Source: Prauserella cavernicola
Lineage (GTDB): Bacteria > Actinomycetota > Actinomycetes > Mycobacteriales > Pseudonocardiaceae
DNA length: 64,000 nucleotides
Assembly: GCF_016595675.1 (NCBI RefSeq)
Contig: NZ_JAENJH010000006.1
Location: 332,542-396,541, forward strand
Reading direction: 5' to 3'
Part shown: piece by piece, positions 33,691 to 41,919 of the stretch
Numbering within the stretch: the first letter of the stretch is position 1
How the letters are laid out: each line of letters begins with the position of its first letter
The notes under the pieces: model-generated
Databases searched by the model: none
Told to the model about the DNA's origin: nothing
Seen by the model: the letters and a program-made list of their open reading frames with translations, nothing else
Position numbers and translations under genes: made by a program

Positions 33691-34011
33691 ATGTTCAATC
33701 TCGCACTGCTCGCCGCGCGCCCTCCGGAATGGACGCACGACGAGTTCATCGCCTGGTGGCGCGGCGAGCACGCCGAGGTCACCTACCCACTGCCCGGCCT
33801 GCGGGCGTGGCGGCACACCGCCGTGAGCAGCGCGCTCGAGCCGCGCTCGGAGGGCTGGGACGGGCTCTCGGTGCTCAGCTTCGACGACGAACGCGCGGCT
33901 CGCGCCGCGCTCGCCAGCGAGGAGTGGGCCGCGGCGGTGCGGCACGTGGGTGCCATGCGCGGCAAGCGGATCGCCTTGCTCGGCGACGAACGCGAGATGT
34001 TCCGGGCCTGA
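33691..34011 (+). CDS. EthD-domain protein
   Basis: A 106-residue dimeric ferredoxin-fold protein with the EthD signature: ARPPEWTHDEFIAWWRGEHAEVTYPLPGLR near residues 9-38 (His in GEHA conserved). EthD proteins occur beside cytochrome P450 ether degradation and polyketide-type decarboxylases or cyclases; function is rarely known. AAGAGG precedes the ATG. It lies between the SnoaL pair and the CoA ligase in one unit. Confidence 0.78.
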   Translation: MFNLALLAARPPEWTHDEFIAWWRGEHAEVTYPLPGLRAWRHTAVSSALEPRSEGWDGLSVLSFDDERAARAALASEEWAAAVRHVGAMRGKRIALLGDEREMFRA

Positions 34012-34024
34012 GGAGGTTGTCGCG

Positions 34025-35515
34025 GTGAAGGAGCTCGTCGCCGACCTCGACCGGCGCAACGCCGAAGACCCCACCGTGCTCGCCGCGGTGGACGCCGACG
34101 GCACGTACACCCTCGGCGAGCTGCTCGCCGCCGGTGACGCGCTCGCGGCGGCCGTGCGGGCGTGCGCTGGTGCGGAACCCACGGTGCTGGTACAGGCCGA
34201 CAACACGTGGCGCACCGTGGCCGCCGCGCTCGCGGTCGGCCGCCTCGGCGGCACGCTCGCCCTGATCAGCAGGCACTGCACGCGGCCGGAGTTCCAGGCC
34301 GCCGTGGAGGACCTCGAACCCGACGTCGTGCTCACCGCACCGGAGCGGGCGGCCGAGTGGGCCGTCGCGGAAGTCCGTCCGCGGGTCCACGGCGACGTCC
34401 TCGACGGCTGGTGCCTCGCCGGTGAACGCGTGCGCGCGTCCGGCCGCTGGGGCGGTGGCGTGGTGATCGGTCTGACGTCGGGCTCGACCGGCCGTGCGAA
34501 AGGCGTCGTGCAGTCCGAACGCTCCCTGCGGTACGCCTCCCAGGAGACCGTGGCCGCCGTCGGGCTCCGGCCCGGTGACGGCGTCGCGGCCCTGGTGCCG
34601 CTGTCGTCGGCCGCGGCCGTGTGCTTCGGGCTCTACCTGCCGTTGCTGCTCGGCGGGCGACTGCTGTTGTGCGACCGGTGGGAACCGGCCGAGGCCGTGG
34701 AGCTGATGGCGCGACACGACGCCCGGTGGACGATGTGCGTACCCACGATGGCGCTGCAGATGGGTTCCGCCGCTCGCACCGAAGGCATGCTGAGCGCGCT
34801 GACGGCGATGACCGTCGGCGGCGGTCCGATGGACGCGGGCGCGCTCGGCCGCGCCGAACGCAGGCTCGGCACTCGCATCCTGCGCGTGTTCGGCATGTCC
34901 GAATGCCTGGGGCACACCACACCGAGGCCCGACGATCCGGAGGACCTGCGCCTCGGCACGGACGGAATCCCCTTCCCCGGCACGGAGTTGCGGGCCGTCG
35001 ACGAGTCGGGCTCGCCGGTGCCGACGGGGTCGATCGGCCGAGCCCAGGTCCGGGGACCGTCACTGTTCGCGGGCTACGCACGGCGCGGCGAGGTCGAGCC
35101 GCCCGCGCTGACCGAGGACGGCTTCTTCCCGACCGGCGACCTCGTCGAGATCCGCGCCGACGGCGCCATCTCGATCCGGGGCAGGGAGAAGGACATCATC
35201 ATCCGCGGCGGACGCAACATCGACATCACCGAGGTGGAGACGGCGATCGCCGCCCATCCCGGGGTCGACCAGGTCTGCGTGGTCGCGGTGCCCGACGCGG
35301 TGCTGGGGGAGCGGGTCGCGGCGTTGCTGGTCACCGCTGACGGGCTCGAGCTGCCGCAGATTCAGCAGCACCTCGCCGGCATCGGCCTGATGAAGGGGAA
35401 ATGGCCGGAGTTCGTGTTCCGAGTGGACGATCTCCCGCAGAACCGGGTCGGCAAGATCTCCCGGGCCGACGCGTCTCGTCTGGCCAGGGAACTCAGGGAC
35501 GGAGCACCCGCCTGA
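34025..35515 (+). CDS. Acyl-CoA ligase (AMP-binding, class I adenylate-forming)
   Basis: A 496-residue adenylate-forming enzyme that would activate a carboxylic acid with ATP and CoA. The P-loop is LTSGSTGRAKGVV (about residues 154-166), then VFGMSECLGHTTPRP, GDLVEIRADG, the hinge GREKDIIIRGGRNI and the catalytic lysine in NRVGKISR (near residue 480). The N-terminal half is short, so the protein is smaller than long-chain FadD enzymes (about 550 residues). GTG at 34025 follows AGGAGGT by 7 nt. It likely starts the CoA-thioester pathway of the locus. Confidence 0.9.
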   Translation: MKELVADLDRRNAEDPTVLAAVDADGTYTLGELLAAGDALAAAVRACAGAEPTVLVQADNTWRTVAAALAVGRLGGTLALISRHCTRPEFQAAVEDLEPDVVLTAPERAAEWAVAEVRPRVHGDVLDGWCLAGERVRASGRWGGGVVIGLTSGSTGRAKGVVQSERSLRYASQETVAAVGLRPGDGVAALVPLSSAAAVCFGLYLPLLLGGRLLLCDRWEPAEAVELMARHDARWTMCVPTMALQMGSAARTEGMLSALTAMTVGGGPMDAGALGRAERRLGTRILRVFGMSECLGHTTPRPDDPEDLRLGTDGIPFPGTELRAVDESGSPVPTGSIGRAQVRGPSLFAGYARRGEVEPPALTEDGFFPTGDLVEIRADGAISIRGREKDIIIRGGRNIDITEVETAIAAHPGVDQVCVVAVPDAVLGERVAALLVTADGLELPQIQQHLAGIGLMKGKWPEFVFRVDDLPQNRVGKISRADASRLARELRDGAPA

Positions 35516-35553
35516 CGAGCCGGGCCTCGGCCTCGGCGCAGAGAGGAACATCC

Positions 35554-36885
35554 ATGTCGGATCGGAACGTGGACCTGCTGGTCATCGGCGGGGGAATGGC
35601 CGGGCTGACCGCCGCGGCCCGCACCGCGCGCGACGGCGGGTCGGTGCTGGTCGTGGAGCGAGCCGACACCGTCGGCGGGTCGGGTCTGTTCGCGGGTTTC
35701 GTGTGGACCGCGGCCTCCCACGAGGTGCTGACCGAGATCAACCCCGACGGTGATCCCGCGCTGGCCCGGCACCTGGTGGACGGCTTCGCCGGTGCGGTGG
35801 ACTGGATTCGCGACCTCGGCGTCACCTGCGCCGATGCCGTCACCGTGCTGCGCTACGGGCGGGGTCACCAGTTCGACACGGCTCACTACGCCTCGGAGTG
35901 TGCCCGGTCGATCAAGGAGCGGGGTGAGCTGTTGCTGCTCAGCACGGTTCGCCGGTTGCTCGAGGCGGACGGTGCGGTGCTCGGCGCGGAGATCGAAACC
36001 TCCGACGGCGAGGTGCACACGGTCCGAGCCCGCCACACCCTGCTCGCGACCGGCGGGTTCCAGGCCGATCCCGCACTGCGCGCGGAACTCATCCACGAGC
36101 ACGCCCGGGACGTCGAGCTGCGATCCAACCCGAACAGCGACGGTGAGGGGCTGCGGCTCGCGCGCACGCTGGGCGCCGACATCGGGTTCCAAGGAGCCGG
36201 TTTCTACGGCCACTTGATGCCCTCGGGCGTCCCGCTGACCGACTCGTCGCTGTTCGTGGACCTGGCTCTCTACTACAGCGAGCACGCGCTGCTGTTCAAC
36301 CTCGCGGGCGAGCGCTTCGTCGACGAGACCGTGGGCGATCACCTGAGCACGATGGCGCTGCTCGACCAGCCCGAGGCCAGGGGACTGCTCGTCGCCGATG
36401 CGCGCGTCCACCGCGAGTGGATTACCGGGTCCTATGTGGAGGGTGTCGCCGGGCTGGACAAGTTCGCGCTCGCGCAACGCCGTGGAGCGCGCTGCGCGAT
36501 CGCGGGCAGCGTGGCCGAGTTCGCCGACATCCCCGAGGAGTGGGGCTACGACGGTGTCCGGATTCGCGACGTCCTGGCGGAGACGAACGAGGCGGCTCTG
36601 GCGGGTCGATCGACCGTGCCGGGCCGAGTTCACGACCCGCCACCGCTGACGGAACCGCCCTACTACGTGGTGGAGACCCGTCCGGCGGTCACGTTCCCCC
36701 TGACCGGAATCCGCATCGACACGCGAGCGCGCGTGCTGCGGCCCGACGGGAGCGCCGTGCCCGGTCTGCTCGCCGCGGGCTCGGACGCCGGAGGTCTGTA
36801 CCACCGCGCCTACGCCGGAGGTCTGGCGCCCGCCCTCGTGTTCGGATTGTCCGCCGCGGAAACGGCGGCCGGAGAATCGCTCTGA
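35554..36885 (+). CDS. FAD-binding dehydrogenase (fumarate reductase/ketosteroid dehydrogenase type)
   Basis: A 443-residue flavoprotein of the FAD_binding_2 family. N-terminal VIGGGMAGLTAAARTARDGG (residues 10-29), VVERADTVGGSGLFAGF, LLATGGFQADPALR, and the C-terminal FAD block GLLAAGSDAGGLYHRAYAGGLAPALVFG. Relatives dehydrogenate 3-ketosteroids (KstD) or reduce fumarate and tricarballylate. ATG at 35554 has GAGAGGA upstream. Last gene of the unit from 32926. It could introduce an enone into a cyclic ketone, or oxidise a linear 4-oxo acid. Confidence 0.87.
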   Translation: MSDRNVDLLVIGGGMAGLTAAARTARDGGSVLVVERADTVGGSGLFAGFVWTAASHEVLTEINPDGDPALARHLVDGFAGAVDWIRDLGVTCADAVTVLRYGRGHQFDTAHYASECARSIKERGELLLLSTVRRLLEADGAVLGAEIETSDGEVHTVRARHTLLATGGFQADPALRAELIHEHARDVELRSNPNSDGEGLRLARTLGADIGFQGAGFYGHLMPSGVPLTDSSLFVDLALYYSEHALLFNLAGERFVDETVGDHLSTMALLDQPEARGLLVADARVHREWITGSYVEGVAGLDKFALAQRRGARCAIAGSVAEFADIPEEWGYDGVRIRDVLAETNEAALAGRSTVPGRVHDPPPLTEPPYYVVETRPAVTFPLTGIRIDTRARVLRPDGSAVPGLLAAGSDAGGLYHRAYAGGLAPALVFGLSAAETAAGESL

Positions 36886-37188
36886 CGCACGGAGGCTTTC
36901 TACGGTTCCACAACGGTGTCATCGTCTGATATCTCTGTGTGAATGTTGCCGCGATAGCCGATTCTGCCCGTCCTCGTGACGGTCGTTCGACCGACACGCG
37001 GACGCTACCCGCGAGTCAACTATTGTTGCGCCCGTAAGGATCGGGGCACGAGAGACGGATCTGGGGCTGCGGATCCAATCCGCGATCGCGTGGATCACAG
37101 TGTGCCGTCGACAATGTCGGTGGTATGCGCATTCAGATCTGCCGAATGGTCCCGCCCCGGATTCACTGGTGCATCAGAAGGGATTTTC
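36886..37188. other. 303-bp intergenic region
   Basis: No gene is supported here. It contains AT-richer stretches (around 36930 and 37015-37045) and CAACTATTG that could be promoters of the secreted-protein gene; I see no convincing -35/-10 pair and no repeat. Confidence 0.4.
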
Positions 37189-37653
37189 ATGAGGTCGAAG
37201 CGTTTGCGTCGGGCCGGGACGTCCGGCGCGCTGGTCGCCGCGGCGTTGGGCACGTCGATGGTCGTCGCGCCCGCGTCGGCATCCGCGGTGAGCGAGTGGA
37301 AGTGCTACGGCACGCAGGTCGAACGCTGCGCCACTGTCTGGTGGGACGAGGCTGAGGACACCTACCGGGCGCGGGCGAAGATCACTGACATGCCCGGTGG
37401 TGGCGCTTACGAAGTCAAGGTCACCAACGTCAAGCTCATCAACTTCGATGGCGACCGCTTGGTGACGGTGAAGTCCAAGCAGGACTACGATGGCTGGCAC
37501 GACACCGAGGACCTGGCCGGTACCGCGACGGTCGACCCGTGCGACTACGGGAACCCGAGCTTCGAGGTCAAGGCGACCTTCAGCTGGAGGGGCGCGGGCT
37601 CCGGCGAGAAGACCTGGAGCCCCGACCAAGGGTGGAGCATGTTCTGCGACTGA
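37189..37653 (+). CDS. Small secreted protein, four cysteines, unknown
   Basis: A 154-residue protein with a Sec signal peptide (MRSKRLRRAGTSG followed by a hydrophobic stretch to APASASA, cut near residue 33). The mature part begins VSEWKCYG and has four cysteines (KCYG, RCAT, PCDYG, FCD), consistent with two disulfides, plus several Trp residues. I do not recognise the family. AAGGGA precedes the ATG. A strong T-tailed terminator follows, so it is a monocistronic secreted product. Confidence 0.8.
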   Translation: MRSKRLRRAGTSGALVAAALGTSMVVAPASASAVSEWKCYGTQVERCATVWWDEAEDTYRARAKITDMPGGGAYEVKVTNVKLINFDGDRLVTVKSKQDYDGWHDTEDLAGTATVDPCDYGNPSFEVKATFSWRGAGSGEKTWSPDQGWSMFCD

Positions 37654-37669
37654 TCCATTGAACAACAAC

Positions 37670-37713
37670 GCGTCCGTCCCGCACCGTGTGGTGTGGGGGC
37701 GGACGCTTTTTTT
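37670..37713 (+). terminator. Rho-independent terminator with T tract
   Basis: Stem GCGTCCG / CGGACGC (37670-37676 and 37700-37706), extended by CCC/GGG, followed by seven T residues. It is the only classical T-tailed terminator I see in the window. Confidence 0.85.
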
Positions 37714-37821
37714 GTTGGTCTGCCGCACACCACGTGCCGACATGATCGGGATGACCGCTGGACGCCACGACGCCCTGACCGTCCGGGACGGTCAGGGCGT
37801 CGTGGCGTTGCTACGTGATCG

Positions 37822-38472
37822 TCAGCTGGCCCAGACGACGGGGTTGTCGCTGTAGGCGTCGCCCTCGTCGAACTGCGCACCCACGACGGGAGCACCCGTC
37901 GTCGCGGTGAGCGAGCAGGTCTCGTACGACGCGCCCGCGGTGGTGAACTCGTTGTCGGCGCCCTCGTTGTCGCACTTGCCGGGGATGTCGCCGATCAGCA
38001 CGACGCCGGTGCCGCTGCCTCCCTCGAGCACGCCGTTGAGCTTCAACGTCGCGTAGGAGAGGTCGGCGCCGTCGACGTTCTCGACCTTCATCTTGATGAA
38101 GTAGGGCTTCATGCCCTTGGCCTTGTCGCCGAAGGCGGCCATGTCGGACTCGGCCCCCTCCTCGATCGCCGTGACGGTGATGGCGATCGTGCCCTTCTTG
38201 TCGCTCGTGTACTCGAACGGCAGCACGGCCCTGTCGCCGACGGCGAGCTCGGTGCCAGGCTCGGTGGTCTCCTCGTCGGAGGCGGCACCGTCGCCGCTGT
38301 CGTCACCGTCTTCGCTGTCGGCGGACTCGCTCTCGCTGGCAGGCGCGGACGCGGACGAGGACGCGGGCGGGTCCTGTGCGGTCGCCGACCCTTCCTCGTC
38401 GCCGCCACAGGCCGAGAGCCCCAGTCCCAGGGTGGCCACCATGGCCGCGAACACGATGCGCCTCTTGTGCAC
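37822..38472 (-). CDS. Lipoprotein with acidic linker and DUF4352-like domain
   Basis: A 216-residue lipoprotein. The signal HKRRIVFAAMVATLGLGLSAC has the lipobox LSAC at about residues 17-20. A Ser/Asp/Glu-rich linker (residues 25-65) leads to a beta-rich domain (ELAVGDRAVLPFEYTS, FIKMKVENVDG, SLTATTGAP) that resembles DUF4352-type immunoglobulin-like exoproteins. GTG at 38472 is favoured by GAGGT six bases upstream; the longer frame to 38604 lacks signals. Two palindromes lie just upstream. Function unknown. Confidence 0.78.
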   Translation of the reverse strand: MHKRRIVFAAMVATLGLGLSACGGDEEGSATAQDPPASSSASAPASESESADSEDGDDSGDGAASDEETTEPGTELAVGDRAVLPFEYTSDKKGTIAITVTAIEEGAESDMAAFGDKAKGMKPYFIKMKVENVDGADLSYATLKLNGVLEGGSGTGVVLIGDIPGKCDNEGADNEFTTAGASYETCSLTATTGAPVVGAQFDEGDAYSDNPVVWAS

Positions 38473-38482
38473 TACTACCTCG

Positions 38483-38525
38483 CTGTTAACAGAGCTGTCC
38501 GACACGACAGCTTCGAACGTTCGAA
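38483..38525. promoter_or_regulatory. Palindromes upstream of the lipoprotein gene
   Basis: CTGTTAACAG (38483-38492, perfect 10 bp) and TTCGAACGTTCGAA (38512-38525, perfect 14 bp) lie within 55 bp of the lipoprotein start. Either may be an operator; no dedicated regulator is adjacent. Confidence 0.4.
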
Positions 38526-38702
38526 TGAGCACGGAAAAGCCCATGATGCGGGGCATTTCCGGGTGCGCCGGAGCGGATACTTCTCCGGCAGACGAGGGGC
38601 ACAATAGCCCGGTTCGATCACCGGGTGTGTGGGTCGTTCAACCCACATCGAGCGGTCGCCGCCCGGTCGATGTGACGGATCGGTCCCGGGGAGTGATCCC
38701 GC

Positions 38703-39275
38703 TCAGTCGACCACGGAATCCAGCAGCCTGTCGAGTGCGCGATGCGCGGCCTGCCGGGCATCGGCGTCGCCGGGGCGCTCCGCGAGCCACAACGCGGCCT
38801 CGTTCATGGCGCCCGACAACTGCGCGGTCATCGCGTCGAGCAGGTCGGAGGCCACTCCGGACTCGGCCAGTGCCTCGCGGAGGTGGACGACGGAGTTCTC
38901 CGAGTCGAACCGTCTCCACTGGGCCCACCCGAGCGCGGCAGGACCGTCCACGAGTAACACCCGGTTCGCTGGCGCCGTGGTGATCGCGTCGACGAACGCG
39001 TGGCTGCCCGCGCGCAGTCTCCCGGCGGCATCCGGCTGCGTGGCCGCCCCGGTCACGGCGCTCGCGACGGTCGCCTGAAGCCGCTCCGCCACGGCGCGGA
39101 ACACCCCGGTCTTGTTGCCGTAGTGGTGGTAGACGGCGCCGCGGGTGACCCCGGCGGCATGGGCGACGTCGTCGAGTGACACGGCGGCGAAACCGCGTTC
39201 GGCGAACAGTGTGGTCGCTCTGTCGAGGATCTCCTGGGCTGTCGCCGCAGCCGCGGCGGCGGATGCTCGGGGCAC
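38703..39275 (-). CDS. TetR-family regulator
   Basis: A 190-residue TetR regulator: HTH ILDRATTLFAERGFAAVS and VAHAAGVTRGAVYHHYGNK (about residues 16-56), then a C-terminal domain like that of TetR_C_13 proteins. GTG at 39275 has GGAG four bases upstream. It diverges from the VOC gene at 39351 with a long inverted repeat between, so it likely represses both. Confidence 0.88.
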   Translation of the reverse strand: MPRASAAAAAATAQEILDRATTLFAERGFAAVSLDDVAHAAGVTRGAVYHHYGNKTGVFRAVAERLQATVASAVTGAATQPDAAGRLRAGSHAFVDAITTAPANRVLLVDGPAALGWAQWRRFDSENSVVHLREALAESGVASDLLDAMTAQLSGAMNEAALWLAERPGDADARQAAHRALDRLLDSVVD

Positions 39276-39279
39276 GGGG

Positions 39280-39343
39280 CTCCTTTACGTACGTCATGTA
39301 TGTATACTCGTCCACATTTACATACGCATTGTACGTAAAGGAG
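39280..39343. promoter_or_regulatory. Long inverted repeat (TetR operator) carrying both ribosome binding sites
   Basis: CTCCTTTACGTAC (39280-39292) and GTACGTAAAGGAG (39331-39343) are perfect 13-base arms; the inner parts ATGTATGTATAC and TACATACGCAT add further near-symmetry. The outer GGAG of each arm is the ribosome binding site of one of the two genes. Confidence 0.7.
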
Positions 39344-39350
39344 TGCGAAC

Positions 39351-39767
39351 ATGACAGCGACGAGCTTCTATCCCGTGATGATGTCGCGGGAGGTCGCCAC
39401 CGCGGCGACCTTCTACCGGGAGGCGCTGGACTTCGAGGTCACCTTCGACAGCGGCTGGTACATCAGCCTGCGGCGGGGGGACTTCGAGCTCGCGATCGTC
39501 GACCACGACCACGGCACGGTGCCCGACGGCTTCCGCGTGCCCGTGCGCGGGCTCATCCTGAATCTGGAGGTCGACGACGTCGACGCGGTGCACGAGGCGC
39601 TGACCGGGCGCGGGTTCGTGCCGGTGTCGCCGCTGCGCGACGAGGACTTCGGGCAGCGGCACTTCATCGTCGAGGCTCCCGACGGTGTGCTGCTCGACGT
39701 GATCCAGCCGATCCCGCCCACCGGGGAGTACGCGGACGCCTACGCGGGAGGGTCGCTCGCGGGTTGA
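39351..39767 (+). CDS. VOC-family protein (glyoxalase/dioxygenase fold)
   Basis: A 138-residue vicinal-oxygen-chelate protein: VATAATFYREALDFEVTF, DFELAIVDHDHG, LNLEVDDVDAVHEALTGRG and HFIVEAPDGVLLDVIQP give the paired beta-alpha-beta-beta-beta modules. Metal ligands are incomplete, so it may bind a compound and not catalyse. AAAGGAG lies seven bases upstream. Divergent from a TetR gene, a frequent arrangement for drug-binding or detoxifying VOC proteins. Confidence 0.85.
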   Translation: MTATSFYPVMMSREVATAATFYREALDFEVTFDSGWYISLRRGDFELAIVDHDHGTVPDGFRVPVRGLILNLEVDDVDAVHEALTGRGFVPVSPLRDEDFGQRHFIVEAPDGVLLDVIQPIPPTGEYADAYAGGSLAG

Positions 39768-40022
39768 GCACAGAGACCACAGTGGACGCTGTGAGGTCAG
39801 CACGTCGGGTGATCACGAACGGGTCAGTCTGTGGAAGGGCCGGCTGCTACGTCGATGCGGGGATCCACTGGAAGACAAGGATTTCCGCGGCCCTAGCCCG
39901 TTCGCGCTCGGGCGGCGACGCAGGGGGTGGGTGAGTGACGCGCCCAGTTTGGCCGACCGGGGTGTGGGTAGCCGCCCCGTGATCAACTCAGTCACCGCCC
40001 GAGCAACAGGGAAGGAATCGTC

Positions 40023-40562
40023 ATGACTCAGGCCATTGTGAAGCGAGTGGCAACAGGCGTCGCGGCAGCGGCGGGTGTGCTGGTACTGGGAGTCACCACC
40101 GCGTCCGCCGCCACCGTCGAGCCGCAGCAGACCGGAGAGGTTCCGCCGTGCACGTCCGACCAGCTGATGTTGTCCACGAGTGAGCCGCGGCCGGGTGACG
40201 TGTCCGATCAGTACCACCTGACGATCGGCTTCGAGAACATCTCCGAGACCACGTGCGGCGTGGACGGACTGCCCACAGTGGACCTCGTCGGTCCCGACGA
40301 CCCCCTGTTCGGCGACACCTACCGCCTTCCCGAGGGGATGGCGAACGACGACTTCGTCGACCTCGTACCCGGGCAGTCCGCCGAGATCGCCGAGGTCACC
40401 GTGCTGACGCCCAGCGAGGGCGCCGAGGCCTGGACCCCGAACAGCATCCAGATCACCCCTCCCGGCGAGGAGGACGCGCTGACCAGTGACTGGGGTGACC
40501 TGCCGGTGTTGCGCCAGGACGGTGCCACCCATCCCGGCTCCTATGTGCAGGGCATCGGCTGA
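40023..40562 (+). CDS. Secreted DUF4232-like protein
   Basis: A 179-residue exported protein with a Sec signal (residues 1-32, hydrophobic AAAAGVLVLGVTTASA) and a DUF4232-like domain: PPCTSDQLMLS at the start and one later Cys in ETTCGVDG, probably one disulfide. These beta-sandwich proteins are common in actinomycete cell envelopes; function unknown. A related protein is at 59094-59621. The 255-bp gap upstream (39768-40022) shows no other gene. Confidence 0.82.
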   Translation: MTQAIVKRVATGVAAAAGVLVLGVTTASAATVEPQQTGEVPPCTSDQLMLSTSEPRPGDVSDQYHLTIGFENISETTCGVDGLPTVDLVGPDDPLFGDTYRLPEGMANDDFVDLVPGQSAEIAEVTVLTPSEGAEAWTPNSIQITPPGEEDALTSDWGDLPVLRQDGATHPGSYVQGIG

Positions 40563-40566
40563 CCTG

Positions 40567-41202
40567 TCATCGACGGGGGCGGGCCGTGCGCGGTCCGCCC
40601 CCGTCGTCGGGTCGTCCAGTGTCGACGACCAGTGCGAGCTGGGCGCGAAGCGCGCCGAGCGCGGTCTCGGGTGTGAGCCGCGCGCTCAGGACGTGCACGG
40701 CGAGGCCCTCGGCCGTGGCCAGCAGCGCGGTCGCGATCGTGGCCGGGTCGATCGAGTCGTCGCGCCGGGCGAGTGCGATCCGGCTCTCGAGGAAGCCGCT
40801 CAGCTTCGCGTTCTGGGTGGCCAGGTCGGTGGCGACGTCCGGCCTGCGGGAGGCGTAGGACTGGAACGCCAGCGCGACCCGCGCCTCCTGGCGTTCCGGT
40901 TCCCCTCGGGGGATGAAACAGCCCAGGATCGCCTCGATCACCTCGGCGGGCGAGGGATCGGGCGCGAGTGCGGCGATCCTGGTGTCCACTCGCCGCTCGT
41001 AGCGCTCGCTCGCCGTGGCCATCGCGAAGCGCAGCATGGCGTCCTTGTTGGGAAAGTAGTGCTGCACCAGGCCCGCGGTGACGCCGACCTCCTCGGCCAC
41101 GTGGCGAAGGCTCACCGCTTCCAGCCCGTCCCTGGCGGCGACGCGGAGCAACGCGCTGGCGACCTGACGCCTGCGTTCCTCGTGGTCGACGCGTTTGGGC
41201 AT
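40567..41202 (-). CDS. TetR-family regulator
   Basis: A 211-residue TetR regulator: VASALLRVAARDGLEAVS and VAEEVGVTAGLVQHYFPNK (about residues 15-54), with a C-terminal domain like that of TetR_C_6 (BetI-like) members. It diverges from the SnoaL-like gene at 41293. A near-perfect inverted repeat lies between. Its 3' end contains one arm of a terminator hairpin shared with the DUF4232-like gene. Confidence 0.88.
   Translation of the reverse strand: MPKRVDHEERRRQVASALLRVAARDGLEAVSLRHVAEEVGVTAGLVQHYFPNKDAMLRFAMATASERYERRVDTRIAALAPDPSPAEVIEAILGCFIPRGEPERQEARVALAFQSYASRRPDVATDLATQNAKLSGFLESRIALARRDDSIDPATIATALLATAEGLAVHVLSARLTPETALGALRAQLALVVDTGRPDDGGGPRTARPRR
40571..40606. terminator. Bidirectional terminator hairpin
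   Basis: Perfect 12-bp stem CGACGGGGGCGG / CCGCCCCCGTCG with a 12-base loop, just past the DUF4232-like stop and inside the last codons of the convergent TetR gene. Confidence 0.6.
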
Positions 41203-41230
41203 GGCGACACGTTTTCACATTGCAGTCGTA

Positions 41231-41279
41231 TTGACAACGCTCGACCGAGATCCTTACCTTGCAGGCGCAAGGCAAGGAT
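41231..41279 (+). promoter_or_regulatory. Promoter with overlapping TetR operator
   Basis: TTGACA at 41231-41236 and, 17 bp on, TTACCT at 41254-41259. The -10 lies inside an inverted repeat with arms ATCCTTACCTTGC (41250-41262) and GCAAGGCAAGGAT (41267-41279), one mismatch, 4-base loop. A TetR dimer here would block the SnoaL-like gene. Confidence 0.65.
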
Positions 41280-41292
41280 GTGGGAGGCCGAC

Positions 41293-41724
41293 ATGACCGA
41301 TCACCCCGACGCTCAACTCCTCAGGACGGCCCTGGACGCGCTCAACGCCGGCGACCTCGACGCGTGTGTCGAGCTGATGCACCCGAACTTCCTCATCAAC
41401 CTCGCGGGCCTGCCCACGCAGCTCGTCGGACGCGACGTCTGGCGTGCCGGGGTCGAACTACTCAGGGCGGCGTTCCCCGACGTCCAGATGGAGATCGAGG
41501 ACACCTTCGCGGTCGACGGCCGGGTCGCGGTCCGCAACACCATTCGGGGCACCCACCGAGGGGACTTCCACGGCGTCGCTCCCACCGGCAGGACGATCGA
41601 GGTGATGAGCAACGAGATCTACCGGGTCGGGAATGGACTGATCCTCGAGGAGTGGATCGTCACCGACAACGCGACGCTCTTCGCGCAGATCACCGAGGGG
41701 CTTCCGCTCACGTCGCTGGAGTAG
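41293..41724 (+). CDS. SnoaL-like ester cyclase/NTF2-fold protein
   Basis: A 143-residue cone-fold protein: LRTALDALNAGDLDACVELMHPNFLIN, AAFPDVQMEIEDTFAVDGRVAVRNTIRGTH, and VAPTGRTIEVMSNEIYRVGNGLILEEW (conserved GR, E and W of the ester cyclase group). Function likely binding or turnover of a hydrophobic compound. GGGAGG precedes the ATG. Controlled by the divergent TetR gene. Confidence 0.82.
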   Translation: MTDHPDAQLLRTALDALNAGDLDACVELMHPNFLINLAGLPTQLVGRDVWRAGVELLRAAFPDVQMEIEDTFAVDGRVAVRNTIRGTHRGDFHGVAPTGRTIEVMSNEIYRVGNGLILEEWIVTDNATLFAQITEGLPLTSLE

Positions 41725-41919
41725 CTCCCATTGTCCTCTTCTTCGTGAGGCGATGGCCTCGCCCGCGTTCGTTGCCGGAGATCGCCTTGACCGCGGATGG
41801 GCATGCGCGACCCCCGGCGGTCCAGACCTCGGATGGCAGCATCCGGCCGGCCGCTGCAGTCTGTCCTCCTGACCGGCTCGACCGTGCGAACTCAATCGCG
41901 ACTTCGGGCAATAAGGAGC

